A stretch of DNA of 64,000 bases from Candidatus Magnetobacterium casense (GTDB lineage: Bacteria; Nitrospirota; Thermodesulfovibrionia; Thermodesulfovibrionales; Magnetobacteriaceae). The stretch covers positions 175,627 through 239,626 of the forward strand of contig NZ_JMFO01000001.1 of NCBI RefSeq assembly GCF_000714715.1, given 5' to 3'. The position numbers were made by a program, and so were the translations under genes. Below, piece after piece: positions 56,266-64,000 of the stretch; within the stretch, counting starts at the first letter, position 1; every line of letters begins with the position of its first letter. The notes under the pieces are model-generated. The model was not told where the DNA came from, ran no database searches, and saw only the letters and a program-made list of their open reading frames with translations.

Positions 56266-56338
56266 AGCTTTAAATCCCAGGCCATCTGCTTCTGCCTGAC
56301 TGCCCGGGTGCAGAGGATGCAGCCTGCACCTTGGTGGC

Positions 56339-56787
56339 TTATGCCTCGGCGGCCAACTCCCCGATGCTCTTGTTGAGGACGGGGTGCACCACCCCTGGGG
56401 CTATCTCCCGCAGAGGATGAAGGACGAACCCGCGCTGATGCATGTATGGGTGCGGGATCGTCAGCCCCTCCTCCTGCACGACAAACCCTCCGTACAGAAG
56501 GATATCGAGGTCGATGAGTCGCGGCCCCCACCGCTTTGTGGACACACGCCCCATCTTTACCTCTATTGCCTTTAGGACGCTTAACAGTTCTGCGGGGGGA
56601 GGTCGGTCTCTGCCTCCACACACATGTTGATGAAGTCTGGCTGTGACGTCTCCCCCCAGGCAGCGGTCTGATGCATCCCCGAACGTGCCGTTATCGCGAT
56701 CCCGGCCTCTTGCAGAAGCTCAACTGCCCGCAGACAATTGCCATGTCTGTCGGACAGATTGGAGCCAATCCCGATGTAGACTTTCAA
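56339..56787 (-). pseudogene. folK: folK, HPPK of folate synthesis, frameshifted
   Basis: 6-hydroxymethyl-7,8-dihydropterin pyrophosphokinase. The N-terminal half (56787-56590) has MKVYIGIGSNLSDRHGNCL and FINMCVEAETDLPP. The C-terminal half has the family signature KRWGPRLIDLDILLYGG and IPHPYMHQRGFVLHPL. They lie in different frames, joined at a run of six G on the plus strand (about 56594-56599); one extra base (or two fewer) restores a protein of about 149 residues of normal length. The start overlaps the dapL stop by four bases. As with cbiQ, the break is confined to a homopolymer. Confidence 0.87.
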
Positions 56788-57959
56788 ATAACAAGCCTCA
56801 TCCGCTCAATGGCCTCCTTGATCCGCTCAACCCCCTTGGTCAGGGCAAACCGGATGTACCCCTCGCCGTTTACGCCAAAGCCGTTGCCGGGGGTGGCCAA
56901 CACGCCGGACTTCTCCAGCAGGTGGATCGAAAATGCCTCCGAGCCAAATTTATCGGGCACCCTGGCCCACAGATAAAACGTTGCATCCGGCTTTTTGACC
57001 GACAGACCAAGTCCGCGCAGGCCGTCATACATGCAGTCCCGCCGCTGCTGATATGTGTTCCGGATGTAGGCAAGTTGATCATCCGACATCTCAAGCGCAA
57101 CAATGGCGGCCTCCTGGATGGCCTGAAAGACGCCGGAGTCCAGATTGGTCTTGATCTTGCCCAGTCCCTGGACGAGTTCACGGTTGCCAACGGCAAAGCC
57201 CACCCGCCAACCGGTCATATTATATGTCTTAGAGAGCGAATGCAGTTCGATGGCGACCTCACGTGCCCCGTTGATCTCCATAAAGCTCAACGGACGTTTG
57301 CCGTCAAAGTAGGTCTCCGTGTAGGCGGCGTCGTGGCAGATGATGATGTCGTGCTGATGGGCAAGCTCGATGGCCCTGAGAAAGTTCTCCCTGGTGGTGA
57401 CAGCACTCGTTGGATTGTTGGGATAGTTGAGAAACATCAGCCGTGCACGCTTGAGTATGTCCTGCGGGATGGCCGCAAAGTCCGGGAAGTAATCGTTTTC
57501 CTCCTTCAGCGGCATAAAGTATGGCTGTCCCTGTGCAAACAGCGTCCCAATCGAATACACCGGATAGCCAGGACATGGACACAGGACAACATCCCCCGGA
57601 TTGACAAAGGCAAGGGGCAGGTGTCCAACCCCCTCCTTTGATCCGATCAACGACAGCGCCTCCGCATCGGGGTCTATATCGACACCGAACCGCCTCTTGT
57701 ACCACGCACTGACCGCACCCCTGAAGGTTACCATGCCGCGGTATGAGGGATAGCGGTGGTGTTCGGGGTTTTCGGCAGCCCGCTTTAGCGCCTCTACGAT
57801 GACGGATGGCGTGGGTATGTCTGGGTCGCCGATACTGAGGTCTATGACATCGACGTTATTTTTGATAGCCTCTGTCTTTAGCCTGTCAATACGGTCAAAG
57901 AGATAGGGGGGCAGATTTCTCACCCTCTCTGCAAGCGCAGTGTTGATTGGATTTCTCAT
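56784..57959 (-). CDS. dapL: LL-diaminopimelate aminotransferase (DapL-like)
   Basis: PLP class I aminotransferase of lysine and cell-wall precursor synthesis, converting tetrahydrodipicolinate to LL-DAP in one step. The 391-residue product has SIGDPDIPTP, GSKEGVGHLPLAF, LNYPNNPTSAV, CHDAAYTE, the PLP Lys in HSLSKTYNMTGWRVGF, and the C-terminal GEGYIRFALT. The SIGDPD and NMTGWR sequences are typical of DapL rather than aspartate aminotransferase, although other class I enzymes cannot be excluded. It starts at ATG 57959 with ggaggtac upstream and is translationally coupled to folK. Confidence 0.87.
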   Translation of the reverse strand: MRNPINTALAERVRNLPPYLFDRIDRLKTEAIKNNVDVIDLSIGDPDIPTPSVIVEALKRAAENPEHHRYPSYRGMVTFRGAVSAWYKRRFGVDIDPDAEALSLIGSKEGVGHLPLAFVNPGDVVLCPCPGYPVYSIGTLFAQGQPYFMPLKEENDYFPDFAAIPQDILKRARLMFLNYPNNPTSAVTTRENFLRAIELAHQHDIIICHDAAYTETYFDGKRPLSFMEINGAREVAIELHSLSKTYNMTGWRVGFAVGNRELVQGLGKIKTNLDSGVFQAIQEAAIVALEMSDDQLAYIRNTYQQRRDCMYDGLRGLGLSVKKPDATFYLWARVPDKFGSEAFSIHLLEKSGVLATPGNGFGVNGEGYIRFALTKGVERIKEAIERMRLVI

Positions 57960-58069
57960 TGTACCTCCAAAATGTTATGTTTTTTTAAGGTATCATTATA
58001 ACAAAAAGACGGATTTCAAACAATTACCCTGCATCAGGGATCAACGACAAGTACGCAGGTACCACGTCG

Positions 58070-58732
58070 CTACATTGACCAACTGATGAGCTTCTGGAGT
58101 TTGCCGATGTCGCTTAACCTGATCCTGTCGCCAGTCGTTTCGATCAAACCCTTATCGCGCAGCTTTATGATCGAGCGTGTAACGGACACCCTACTGGTGC
58201 CGGTCATATCGGCTATCTCCTGATGCGTCAGCGGTATCTTGACAAGACCGTTTTCGGAGTATTTGATCAACAACGATGCTATCCGCCCCTGCACGTCCAT
58301 AAAGGCCATGTCCTCAAGGAGGCTCTCCATACTCTGTCGCTTATCCCCGATCAGTTGGAGCAGCTTTATGGCAATATCGGGCCGCTTTCTGAGAAACTCC
58401 TCAAAGACGTTCTTACGTATCTCAATGCCCGTGGCTCTTTCGGTTGCCTCAGCCGTAGTGCTCCTGTGTTTTTCACCCGCCAAGGCCATCTCGCCAAAGA
58501 ACTCCCCAGGCTCTATGACGTCGAGCGTGAGTTTCCTGCCGTCGTGGTAGAGCTTTGAAAGCCTGATGCGTCCGCCGTCAAGAAAGTATATGCCATTGGA
58601 AGTATCGCCCTGTGTAAACACCGTTTCGTCCTTGTCCAAGGAAAACGTCCTGGCATATGTGTCTATATATTGTAACTCTGCCTCCGTTACATCACGAAAC
58701 AGCGCATTGTGTCTTAAGCCGTCAATTTTCAT
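58070..58732 (-). CDS. Crp/Fnr-family transcriptional regulator
   Basis: A 220-residue regulator with a cyclic-nucleotide-binding-like beta barrel (DETVFTQGDTSNGIYFLDGG, EPGEFFGEMALAGEKHRSTT) and a C-terminal winged helix whose recognition segment reads LTHQEIADMTGTSRVSVTRS. It lacks the N-terminal Cys cluster of Fnr, so an iron-sulfur oxygen sensor is not expected; the ligand is unknown. It is monocistronic, on the same strand as dapL with about 110 bases between. Confidence 0.93.
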   Translation of the reverse strand: MKIDGLRHNALFRDVTEAELQYIDTYARTFSLDKDETVFTQGDTSNGIYFLDGGRIRLSKLYHDGRKLTLDVIEPGEFFGEMALAGEKHRSTTAEATERATGIEIRKNVFEEFLRKRPDIAIKLLQLIGDKRQSMESLLEDMAFMDVQGRIASLLIKYSENGLVKIPLTHQEIADMTGTSRVSVTRSIIKLRDKGLIETTGDRIRLSDIGKLQKLISWSM

Positions 58733-58784
58733 ATAACATTATAGCATATTTGGATTAGATTAACCACAAAATACACGGCTCTTT

Positions 58785-58825
58785 TATGGGGTCAAGCGAG
58801 GGACGAGCCACTCCCTTAACCCCTT
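58785..58825. repeat. Dispersed repeat, short diverged copy 9
   Basis: The sequence atggggtcaagcgagggacg followed by agccactcccttaacccc is a diverged outer stem of the dispersed family, between the divergent Crp-like and Uma2 genes. Confidence 0.6.
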
Positions 58826-58897
58826 CGTATGCAATTGTCCTGCCGCATGTTTTGATATACGTAGACAAACGGATGTCCTTAATGATACAATAATCGC

Positions 58898-59419
58898 ATG
58901 ACACCGCAGACATTAGACAGGGATTTTGATTTGACTGAGATAATCAATGGAGTGGAGGTTATGGGGCCTAGTCCATTTAGGAAACATCAGAATATTAGCT
59001 GGAATTTAAATGACATACTGAGTCAGCACATAAAGAAATACAAGTCAGGCAAGGTGTATTATTCACCACTTGACGTCATACTCAAGGAAGGAGAGCAGAG
59101 GCTACAGCCTGACTTGTTGTTTATAGGTAAAGACAACATGGCTATCATGCAGGACTGGATCAGGGGCGTGCCCGACATGGTTTGTGAGATTGTCTCTAAA
59201 GGCTCTCATGCTAAGGACACCGTAACCAAGAAGGAGATTTACGAAGCCTTCAGGGTGCCCGAGTATTGGATCGTTATCCCGGAGCTTGAGACCATTGAGG
59301 TGTTTACGATTGAAGGAGATACCTACAAGCTGTATTCTGTGGCAGAGGGTGAGGGTGTGGTGAGGTCGAAGGTCATTGAAGGGCTTGAAGTGGATATCAG
59401 GGGCGTGTTTCAGGAGTAG
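58898..59419 (+). CDS. Uma2-family (DUF820) PD-(D/E)XK nuclease-like protein
   Basis: A 173-residue protein of the Uma2 family. Motifs fit the PD-(D/E)XK fold: LQPDLLFIG, VCEIVSKGSHAKDTVTKKEI with the E-x-V core and the later Lys, and YEAFRVPEYWIVIPE. The family is very common in cyanobacteria and Nitrospirota, often in multiple copies, and its biological role is unknown. The ATG has no strong ribosome binding site. Confidence 0.85.
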   Translation: MTPQTLDRDFDLTEIINGVEVMGPSPFRKHQNISWNLNDILSQHIKKYKSGKVYYSPLDVILKEGEQRLQPDLLFIGKDNMAIMQDWIRGVPDMVCEIVSKGSHAKDTVTKKEIYEAFRVPEYWIVIPELETIEVFTIEGDTYKLYSVAEGEGVVRSKVIEGLEVDIRGVFQE

Positions 59420-59517
59420 TCTCAGCCGCTTTAAGCACCCGGACGATGCAGATGTCTATCCGTGCAAAGAGCCAGTTTCACTGGTTTGTATAACTACAAT
59501 AGTAACATGGAGGAAGT

Positions 59518-62500
59518 ATGTTTGGGAGAACTACCATTGACACAGAGGGCAAAGGACTCCGGTTTAACAGGGCGTTCAGCGTGAGGGCATTGTTTACGCT
59601 GGCGGTGATTGGGGTGCTGTGCCTTGGTGGCTTTACAGCTAACGCCTTTGCGGAAGGCAGCCTAACTACGTTGGGTAGCCAAAACACAGCAGATGGTCAA
59701 TTTGCCGGGGCCGGAATTAAGATTGCGACTGGTTATTTTCACACGGTAGCGATTAATTCGGACGGAACATTATGGGCATGGGGCGATAACCGCTATGGTC
59801 AGCTTGGAGATGGCACGACTACAAACAGAAACACACCGACGAAAATAGGTACTGATACGGACTGGGTTGCCATCTTTGCAGCCGAGTGGTATACCGTAGC
59901 GCTTAAAGCAGACGGAACGTTATGGGCATGGGGCGATAACACTGACAGCGGCCTAGGAGATGGTACTAACACGCAAAGAAATACACCAACTAAGATAGGC
60001 TCTGATACTGATTGGGCTTCCGTTGCCACTGGTTATTACCATACAATAGCGCTAAAGACAGACGGGACGCTATGGACATGGGGGTATAATAATAATGGTC
60101 AGCTTGGAGACGGTACGACTGCAAGCAGAAATACACCGGCTAAGATCGGCACTGATAATAACTGGGTCGCTGCCGTAGGTGGTGAACTGCACACTTCAGC
60201 GCTTAAGACAGACGGAACGTTATGGGCATGGGGGGACAACTTCAACGGCCAGCTCGGAGACGGTACGAATACGGATAGGTATACACCAATTCAAATCGAC
60301 AGTGATACGAACTGGGCTAAAGTATCAGCAGGCCAGTGGCATGTTATGGCGCTAAAGACAGACGGAACGCTATGGGCATGGGGGATCAACCCAAATGGGC
60401 AACACGGAGACGGTACGACTACGCCAAAAAACGCACCAACGAAGATAGGTGGCGATACTAACTGGGCTAAAGTCTCGGCGAGTAGTAATAGCACCATAGC
60501 GCTTAAGACAGACGGAACGTTGTGGTCTTGGGGATATAACGCCTCCGGGCAACTTGGAGACGGTACGAATACCGGCAGAACTACGCCTGTCGAGATAGGC
60601 AGTGATACTAACTGGACAGAAGTATCAACGACTAGCTTTGGACATGCCATAGCGCTTAAATCAGATGGAATGCTGTGGGCATGGGGTAGCAACACCTATG
60701 GTCAGCTTGGAAACGGTATGGATACGGATACAAACACGCCGGTACAGGTTTTCTTGCCCACTCCTACGCCAACCCCAACTCCTACGCCAACCCCTACGCC
60801 TACACCCACTCCTACGTCAACGTCCACGCCTACACCGACACCAGACTGTAACAGTAAATCACTCTCTCCAACGAACAAAGACTTCCCCCCCGGTGGTGGC
60901 AGTGACATAGTAAACGTAACGGCTAATCCAGGCTGCACCTGGAACGCCACAAGCAATGCAGGCTGGATCACGATCTCCTCAGTCAACACCAACTCCGGCA
61001 GCGGTACGGTTTCATACACGGTAGCAGCCAACACGGGCACGGCTACGGGTTCAGCCTCCCGCTCCGGCACAATGACGATTGCAGGGCAGACGTTTACGGT
61101 AATGCAGGATGCCTTGTCCTGTTCCTATACGCTCTCCCCGACGAACAAGAACTTCCCTTCAACCGGTGGCAGTGACACCATAAACGTAACGGCCAATCCC
61201 GGCTGCACGTGGTCGGCAACGAGCAACGACGGCAGTTGGATTACGATAACATCGGGGGCCTCTGGCAACGGTAATGGCACCGTGAAGTATTCCGTGGCGG
61301 CCAACACGGGTTCAACCTACCGCACCGGTACAATGACCATAGCGGGTCAGACCTTTACGGTGATCGAGGACGGACTGTCGGCAACAAGGAAGTCCCTGAC
61401 TATCATGAAACAGGGCACCGGTAACGGCTCTGTAACGACCTCAATTGGCACGATCACCTGGAACGGCAACACCGGTACCGCCGAATACGACCTCAACACG
61501 TCGGTATCGCTGACAGCAGAGGGGGATATGACCTCGGACTTTGTCTCCTGGTCAGGGTGTGATTCCGTTGCAGCAAACGTGTGTACGTTCAACATGACGG
61601 CCGCCAGGACGCTCGCCTTGACGTTTGCTCAAAAGACAAGCAGCGGATTTCTCCTGACCGTCACAAAGACGGGTACAGGCGACGGTACGGTTACGCCATC
61701 CACGGGCGTGCTTACCTGGAACGGCAAGGTTGCTACGGCAACGTATCCGGCCAACACCAACGTAGTTCTCACTGCAGAGCCGGATACCGCATCAAGATTT
61801 ATACAATGGACCGGGTGTGATGTGGCCACTGGCAACCGCTGTACGCTGAACATGACCGAGGCAAAGGGGGTCTCTGTTGCGTTTAAGACTGGGCGCAAGC
61901 GTGTGAAGAAGGATTTTGACGGCGATGGCAAGAGCGATATCCTGTGGAAGAATTCCGCAACAGGGGACGTGGCCATCTGGCTGATGAATGGTGCATCGAA
62001 GAAGTCTACCGACTTTGCGGGGCGTGGCATCCCCGGCAACTGGCGTATCAAGGCGGCAGAGGACTTTGACGGTGACGGCAAAAGCGACATGCTCTGGCAA
62101 AACATCGACACGGGCGACGTCTACGTTTGGATAATGGATAGCATAGCGCAAAAGTCCGGGGCCTTTGTGGCCAGGGGAATCCCCGCAGATTGGCAACTCA
62201 AACTGTCGGAGGACTTTGATGGCGACGGCAAGAGCGATATCCTGTGGCAAGATACCGGTAGCGGGGCAGTCTACATCTGGCTGATGAATGGTGCCTCAAT
62301 AGCCTCCGGCGGGTATGTGGTCAGAAGTATGCCACAGGACTGGTATATCAGGGGCGTGGGAGACTTCAATGGCGATGGCAAGGCCGACATCCTGTGGCAG
62401 AGCAAGGACGTTGGCGATGTCTTTTGCTGGTTGATGGATGGTACCAAGATGCAAGCCGGTAGCGGATTCATTGTCAGGAGGCTGCAACCGGAGTGGAAGA

Positions 62501-62856
62501 TCAAGGCCGCTGCCGATTATAATGGAGACGGCAACAGCGACATACACCTGCACAATACCGCCACAGGTCAGAACGTCATCTGGCTGATGGATGGCATACA
62601 GATAAAGGGGGCAGACTTCTTGAAACCCAAGGGTGGTACAACTATCCCGATGGTGCCGATGACAGAGCAAGCCTCCGGCACCGACTCCTGGGATATGAAA
62701 TCCACCGGTGACTACAACGGCGATGGCGTCAACGATATGCTATGGCAGGATGGCTCAAACGGTGACGTCTACATGTGGACAATGGACAGCTCCGGGACGA
62801 GTTACTCGGGCGGATACGTAGACCAGGGCGTTCCCGCTGACTGGAGCATATATTAA
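59518..62856 (+). CDS. Mosaic surface protein: RCC1 propeller, BACON, InlB-like and FG-GAP repeats
   Basis: A 1112-residue exported protein. N-terminal hydrophobic segment ([20 protein letters not shown]) ends AEG. Residues about 65-415: seven RCC1 repeats of about 50 residues ([14 protein letters not shown]...GQLGDGT), enough for one seven-bladed propeller. Residues 416-442: Thr-Pro linker. Residues about 443-620: two BACON-like domains ([26 protein letters not shown]). Residues about 622-790: two InlB-like repeats ([16 protein letters not shown]). Residues about 796-1112: six FG-GAP/VCBS-like units with calcium loops ([12 protein letters not shown]...WLMNG). GGAGG precedes the ATG. Adhesin or matrix-binding roles are likely; Thr-Pro and InlB modules are shared with the two PilY1 proteins. 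Confidence 0.88.
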   Translation: MFGRTTIDTEGKGLRFNRAFSVRALFTLAVIGVLCLGGFTANAFAEGSLTTLGSQNTADGQFAGAGIKIATGYFHTVAINSDGTLWAWGDNRYGQLGDGTTTNRNTPTKIGTDTDWVAIFAAEWYTVALKADGTLWAWGDNTDSGLGDGTNTQRNTPTKIGSDTDWASVATGYYHTIALKTDGTLWTWGYNNNGQLGDGTTASRNTPAKIGTDNNWVAAVGGELHTSALKTDGTLWAWGDNFNGQLGDGTNTDRYTPIQIDSDTNWAKVSAGQWHVMALKTDGTLWAWGINPNGQHGDGTTTPKNAPTKIGGDTNWAKVSASSNSTIALKTDGTLWSWGYNASGQLGDGTNTGRTTPVEIGSDTNWTEVSTTSFGHAIALKSDGMLWAWGSNTYGQLGNGMDTDTNTPVQVFLPTPTPTPTPTPTPTPTPTPTSTSTPTPTPDCNSKSLSPTNKDFPPGGGSDIVNVTANPGCTWNATSNAGWITISSVNTNSGSGTVSYTVAANTGTATGSASRSGTMTIAGQTFTVMQDALSCSYTLSPTNKNFPSTGGSDTINVTANPGCTWSATSNDGSWITITSGASGNGNGTVKYSVAANTGSTYRTGTMTIAGQTFTVIEDGLSATRKSLTIMKQGTGNGSVTTSIGTITWNGNTGTAEYDLNTSVSLTAEGDMTSDFVSWSGCDSVAANVCTFNMTAARTLALTFAQKTSSGFLLTVTKTGTGDGTVTPSTGVLTWNGKVATATYPANTNVVLTAEPDTASRFIQWTGCDVATGNRCTLNMTEAKGVSVAFKTGRKRVKKDFDGDGKSDILWKNSATGDVAIWLMNGASKKSTDFAGRGIPGNWRIKAAEDFDGDGKSDMLWQNIDTGDVYVWIMDSIAQKSGAFVARGIPADWQLKLSEDFDGDGKSDILWQDTGSGAVYIWLMNGASIASGGYVVRSMPQDWYIRGVGDFNGDGKADILWQSKDVGDVFCWLMDGTKMQAGSGFIVRRLQPEWKIKAAADYNGDGNSDIHLHNTATGQNVIWLMDGIQIKGADFLKPKGGTTIPMVPMTEQASGTDSWDMKSTGDYNGDGVNDMLWQDGSNGDVYMWTMDSSGTSYSGGYVDQGVPADWSIY
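59740..60745 (+). repeat. Seven RCC1-coding repeats of about 150 bases
   Basis: Seven units, each containing a near-identical block such as gacggaacgttatgggcatg and cttggagacggtacgac. High DNA identity points to recent duplication or gene conversion. Confidence 0.85.
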
Positions 62857-62865
62857 CGATTTAGA

Positions 62866-62930
62866 CGGGGGTGCTGCTTGTGGCGGGGCACCCCCACCCC
62901 TAGCTTATACCCCCTGCCATTAAGGGCCCG
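62866..62930. repeat. Dispersed repeat, diverged copy 10
   Basis: gggggtgctgcttgtggcgg followed by ggcacccccacccctag and ccccctgccattaaggg; keeps the inner ggggca/cccc module but not the ggggtcaagggg edge. Confidence 0.6.
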
Positions 62931-62931
62931 T

Positions 62932-63012
62932 GCATAAATAACCTACTCAATCTTTTATGCAATATGGCTTAATATGAATAAACCAAAATATAAATGGGTA
63001 AGTTATTTATGC
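62932..63012. repeat. 81-base imperfect palindrome
   Basis: gcataaataacctactca at the left matches the reverse complement of the right end (gcataaataacttaccca) at 16 of 18 positions. It could be a tiny non-autonomous element or paired IS ends. Confidence 0.6.
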
Positions 63013-63076
63013 CCAGTTCCTAATGTATAATAACTATACTTTGACAATGTCATATTCCAATCCCTGCAATTAAAGA

Positions 63077-63209
63077 TGTCTGAACCACGATTTAACGGAT
63101 TAAGGAATTATCAGGATTTTGCTAAAAAAGGTCTTATCCCTTTTTCCTGTAAATCCTTTAATCTGCCCTGCGACCGTAGGAAGCAAAGTTATCAATCCTA
63201 GTTCAGACA
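63077..63209. mobile_element. 133-base MITE-like element
   Basis: tgtctgaaccacgatt at the left matches the reverse complement of the right end (tgtctgaactaggatt) at 14 of 16 positions. The inside contains gattaaggaattatcaggat and its near complement cctgtaaatcctttaatctg, so the whole element can fold. No transposase is encoded. Confidence 0.6.
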
Positions 63210-63430
63210 ATCCCTTGTTTTTACTTAAATCGGATGTTCTGCGCAAAAAAAGGCTTACTTCCTTTAAATATAAGGTTTTATAAAAGAAAATGTGTAAACA
63301 CGTAGACACTAAAACGGAAGTTCCAGAACTTACAAGGTAAAATAGTGCTGTAGAAGGTTGAATATATTGGTAATACGCAAAAAGGGCAGCAAAAAATTCG
63401 TGCCTACATTTTATTTATGGCATAAATTTT

Positions 63431-64000
63431 TCAAGTGTTATTTGGCAGACTAATTCCTAACGCATTAAGAATTGTTTGTGCATCCTCACCAGGAGTTGGA
63501 ATTCTCTTTATCGTTTTTCCAGCAAGAGATATTTCTATAGTTTGAATTTTATCTAACACATCAACCATATATTCATCCGTCATTTTCAGATTACTTGTAC
63601 GTTTGTTAAACTCATGCATCAAAATATATGCAAGCATTGTTACAAAAACGTGACCACATGTTCTACTTTCCTTTCTCACATATACAGGTCTTACTTCTAA
63701 TTGTTCTGTCTTCATTATCTTAAAAGCATGTTCAACAAAACTTAAATCCTTATATCTGTCATGTATTTTCTCGGTTGTAATATCTTCCGCTGTTAAATTA
63801 GTTTTTATTGCATAACAGCCGTCTAACTTGCTATCTTCTTTTAGTCTTTCATTATCAATTGAAACAATTATATTGCGTTCACTTTCTTTAATATCTACCC
63901 AATCTTTTATAGATAAAGTTTCTATTAATTCATTCAAAGTTTTTAAGGCAGTTTCTATTTTTGCTTTAGGATGTTCTTTTAGTTTCTTAGATAACTCTTC
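63431..64000 (-). CDS. IS1634/IS4-type transposase, 3' part, cut by the window edge
   Basis: At least 189 residues of the C-terminal part are visible; the frame continues past the right edge without a stop. Seen: LDGCYAIKTNL, YKDLSFVEHAFKIMKTEQLE with the catalytic Glu, VRPVYVRKESRTCGHVFVTM, LAYILMHEFN. This is the usual YREK-like and C-terminal layout of IS1634/IS4-family enzymes. A+T-rich. Intactness of the whole element cannot be judged. Confidence 0.82.
   Translation of the reverse strand, partial: EELSKKLKEHPKAKIETALKTLNELIETLSIKDWVDIKESERNIIVSIDNERLKEDSKLDGCYAIKTNLTAEDITTEKIHDRYKDLSFVEHAFKIMKTEQLEVRPVYVRKESRTCGHVFVTMLAYILMHEFNKRTSNLKMTDEYMVDVLDKIQTIEISLAGKTIKRIPTPGEDAQTILNALGISLPNNT

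Larger units (their letters stand above)
62857..63430. other. 574-base gap of small mobile-element relics
   Basis: In order: a diverged copy of the dispersed repeat (62866-62930), an 81-base imperfect palindrome (62932-63012), a 133-base element with inverted ends (63077-63209), and A+T-rich sequence leading into a transposase gene. No coding gene is supported. Confidence 0.65.

Overview
The window reads as a chromosomal segment of an anaerobic or microaerophilic Gram-negative bacterium. The gene set (cobalamin-riboswitch-controlled cbiKMNQO, type IV pilus minor pilins with two giant PilY1 proteins, a DapL-type diaminopimelate aminotransferase, a GGDEF/EAL hybrid, MORN, RCC1 and FG-GAP repeat proteins) and the very abundant G+C-rich intergenic palindromes ending in ggggtcaagggg suggest a Nitrospirota (Thermodesulfovibrio/Magnetobacterium-like) genome. 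This assignment is inference: no rRNA or other taxonomic marker lies in the window.

Layout. 1-4.3 kb: a partial unknown gene, then a minus-strand cobalt uptake and insertion operon (cbiK-cbiM-cbiN-cbiQ-cbiO) behind a cobalamin riboswitch; cbiQ is frameshifted. 4.3-8.0 kb: a double glycosyltransferase (GT2 + GT4) with three copies of an internal module, and a lipoprotein with a discoidin-like domain. 8.2-11.2 kb: an Rpn-type nuclease remnant, a CheX-like protein and uvrB. 11.4-14.8 kb: a coiled-coil protein overlapping a large dynamin-like GTPase. 14.9-19.3 kb: a TgpA-like transglutaminase and a PAS-GAF-GGDEF-EAL protein. 19.6-22.4 kb: an A+T-rich island with a small unknown protein and an 834-residue putative metallopeptidase. 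22.5-31.5 kb: housekeeping and metabolic genes (glycerate 2-kinase, GNAT-like protein, ornithine/lysine decarboxylase, lipoprotein, alaS, phasin-like protein, UbiB-like kinase). 31.6-34.1 kb: a J-domain protein with 21-22 MORN repeats. 34.2-48.1 kb: a secretion and pilus region: OB-fold-like exported protein, pilY1 copy 1, small periplasmic protein, pilY1 copy 2, and a four-gene minor-pilin operon. The three transcription units of the pilus region start behind near-identical promoter-region motifs of about 41 bp. 48.2-52.5 kb: PHP phosphoesterase, TPR membrane protein, ArsR-type regulator, a dead ISL3 element and two gene remnants. 52.5-59.4 kb: acetyl-CoA synthetase, a trypsin-like protease with a stand-alone copy of its N-terminal domain, frameshifted folK, dapL, a Crp/Fnr regulator and a Uma2 protein. 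59.5-62.9 kb: a mosaic surface protein (RCC1 propeller, Thr-Pro linker, two BACON-like, two InlB-like and six FG-GAP-like repeats). 62.9-64.0 kb: small mobile-element relics and an IS1634/IS4-type transposase running off the window.

Themes. About a dozen gene gaps carry one dispersed palindromic repeat family, and in at least two cases (cbiO 3' end, cbiM 5' end) the repeat contributes coding sequence. Most likely to be new biology: the dynamin-like pair, the A+T-rich metallopeptidase with three related N-terminal modules, the J-MORN fusion, the triplicated module between two glycosyltransferase domains, the shared pilus regulatory motif, and the protease with its detached partner domain. Two genes (cbiQ, folK) are broken only by a one-base shift in a homopolymer, so sequencing error or slippage must be excluded before they are called dead.
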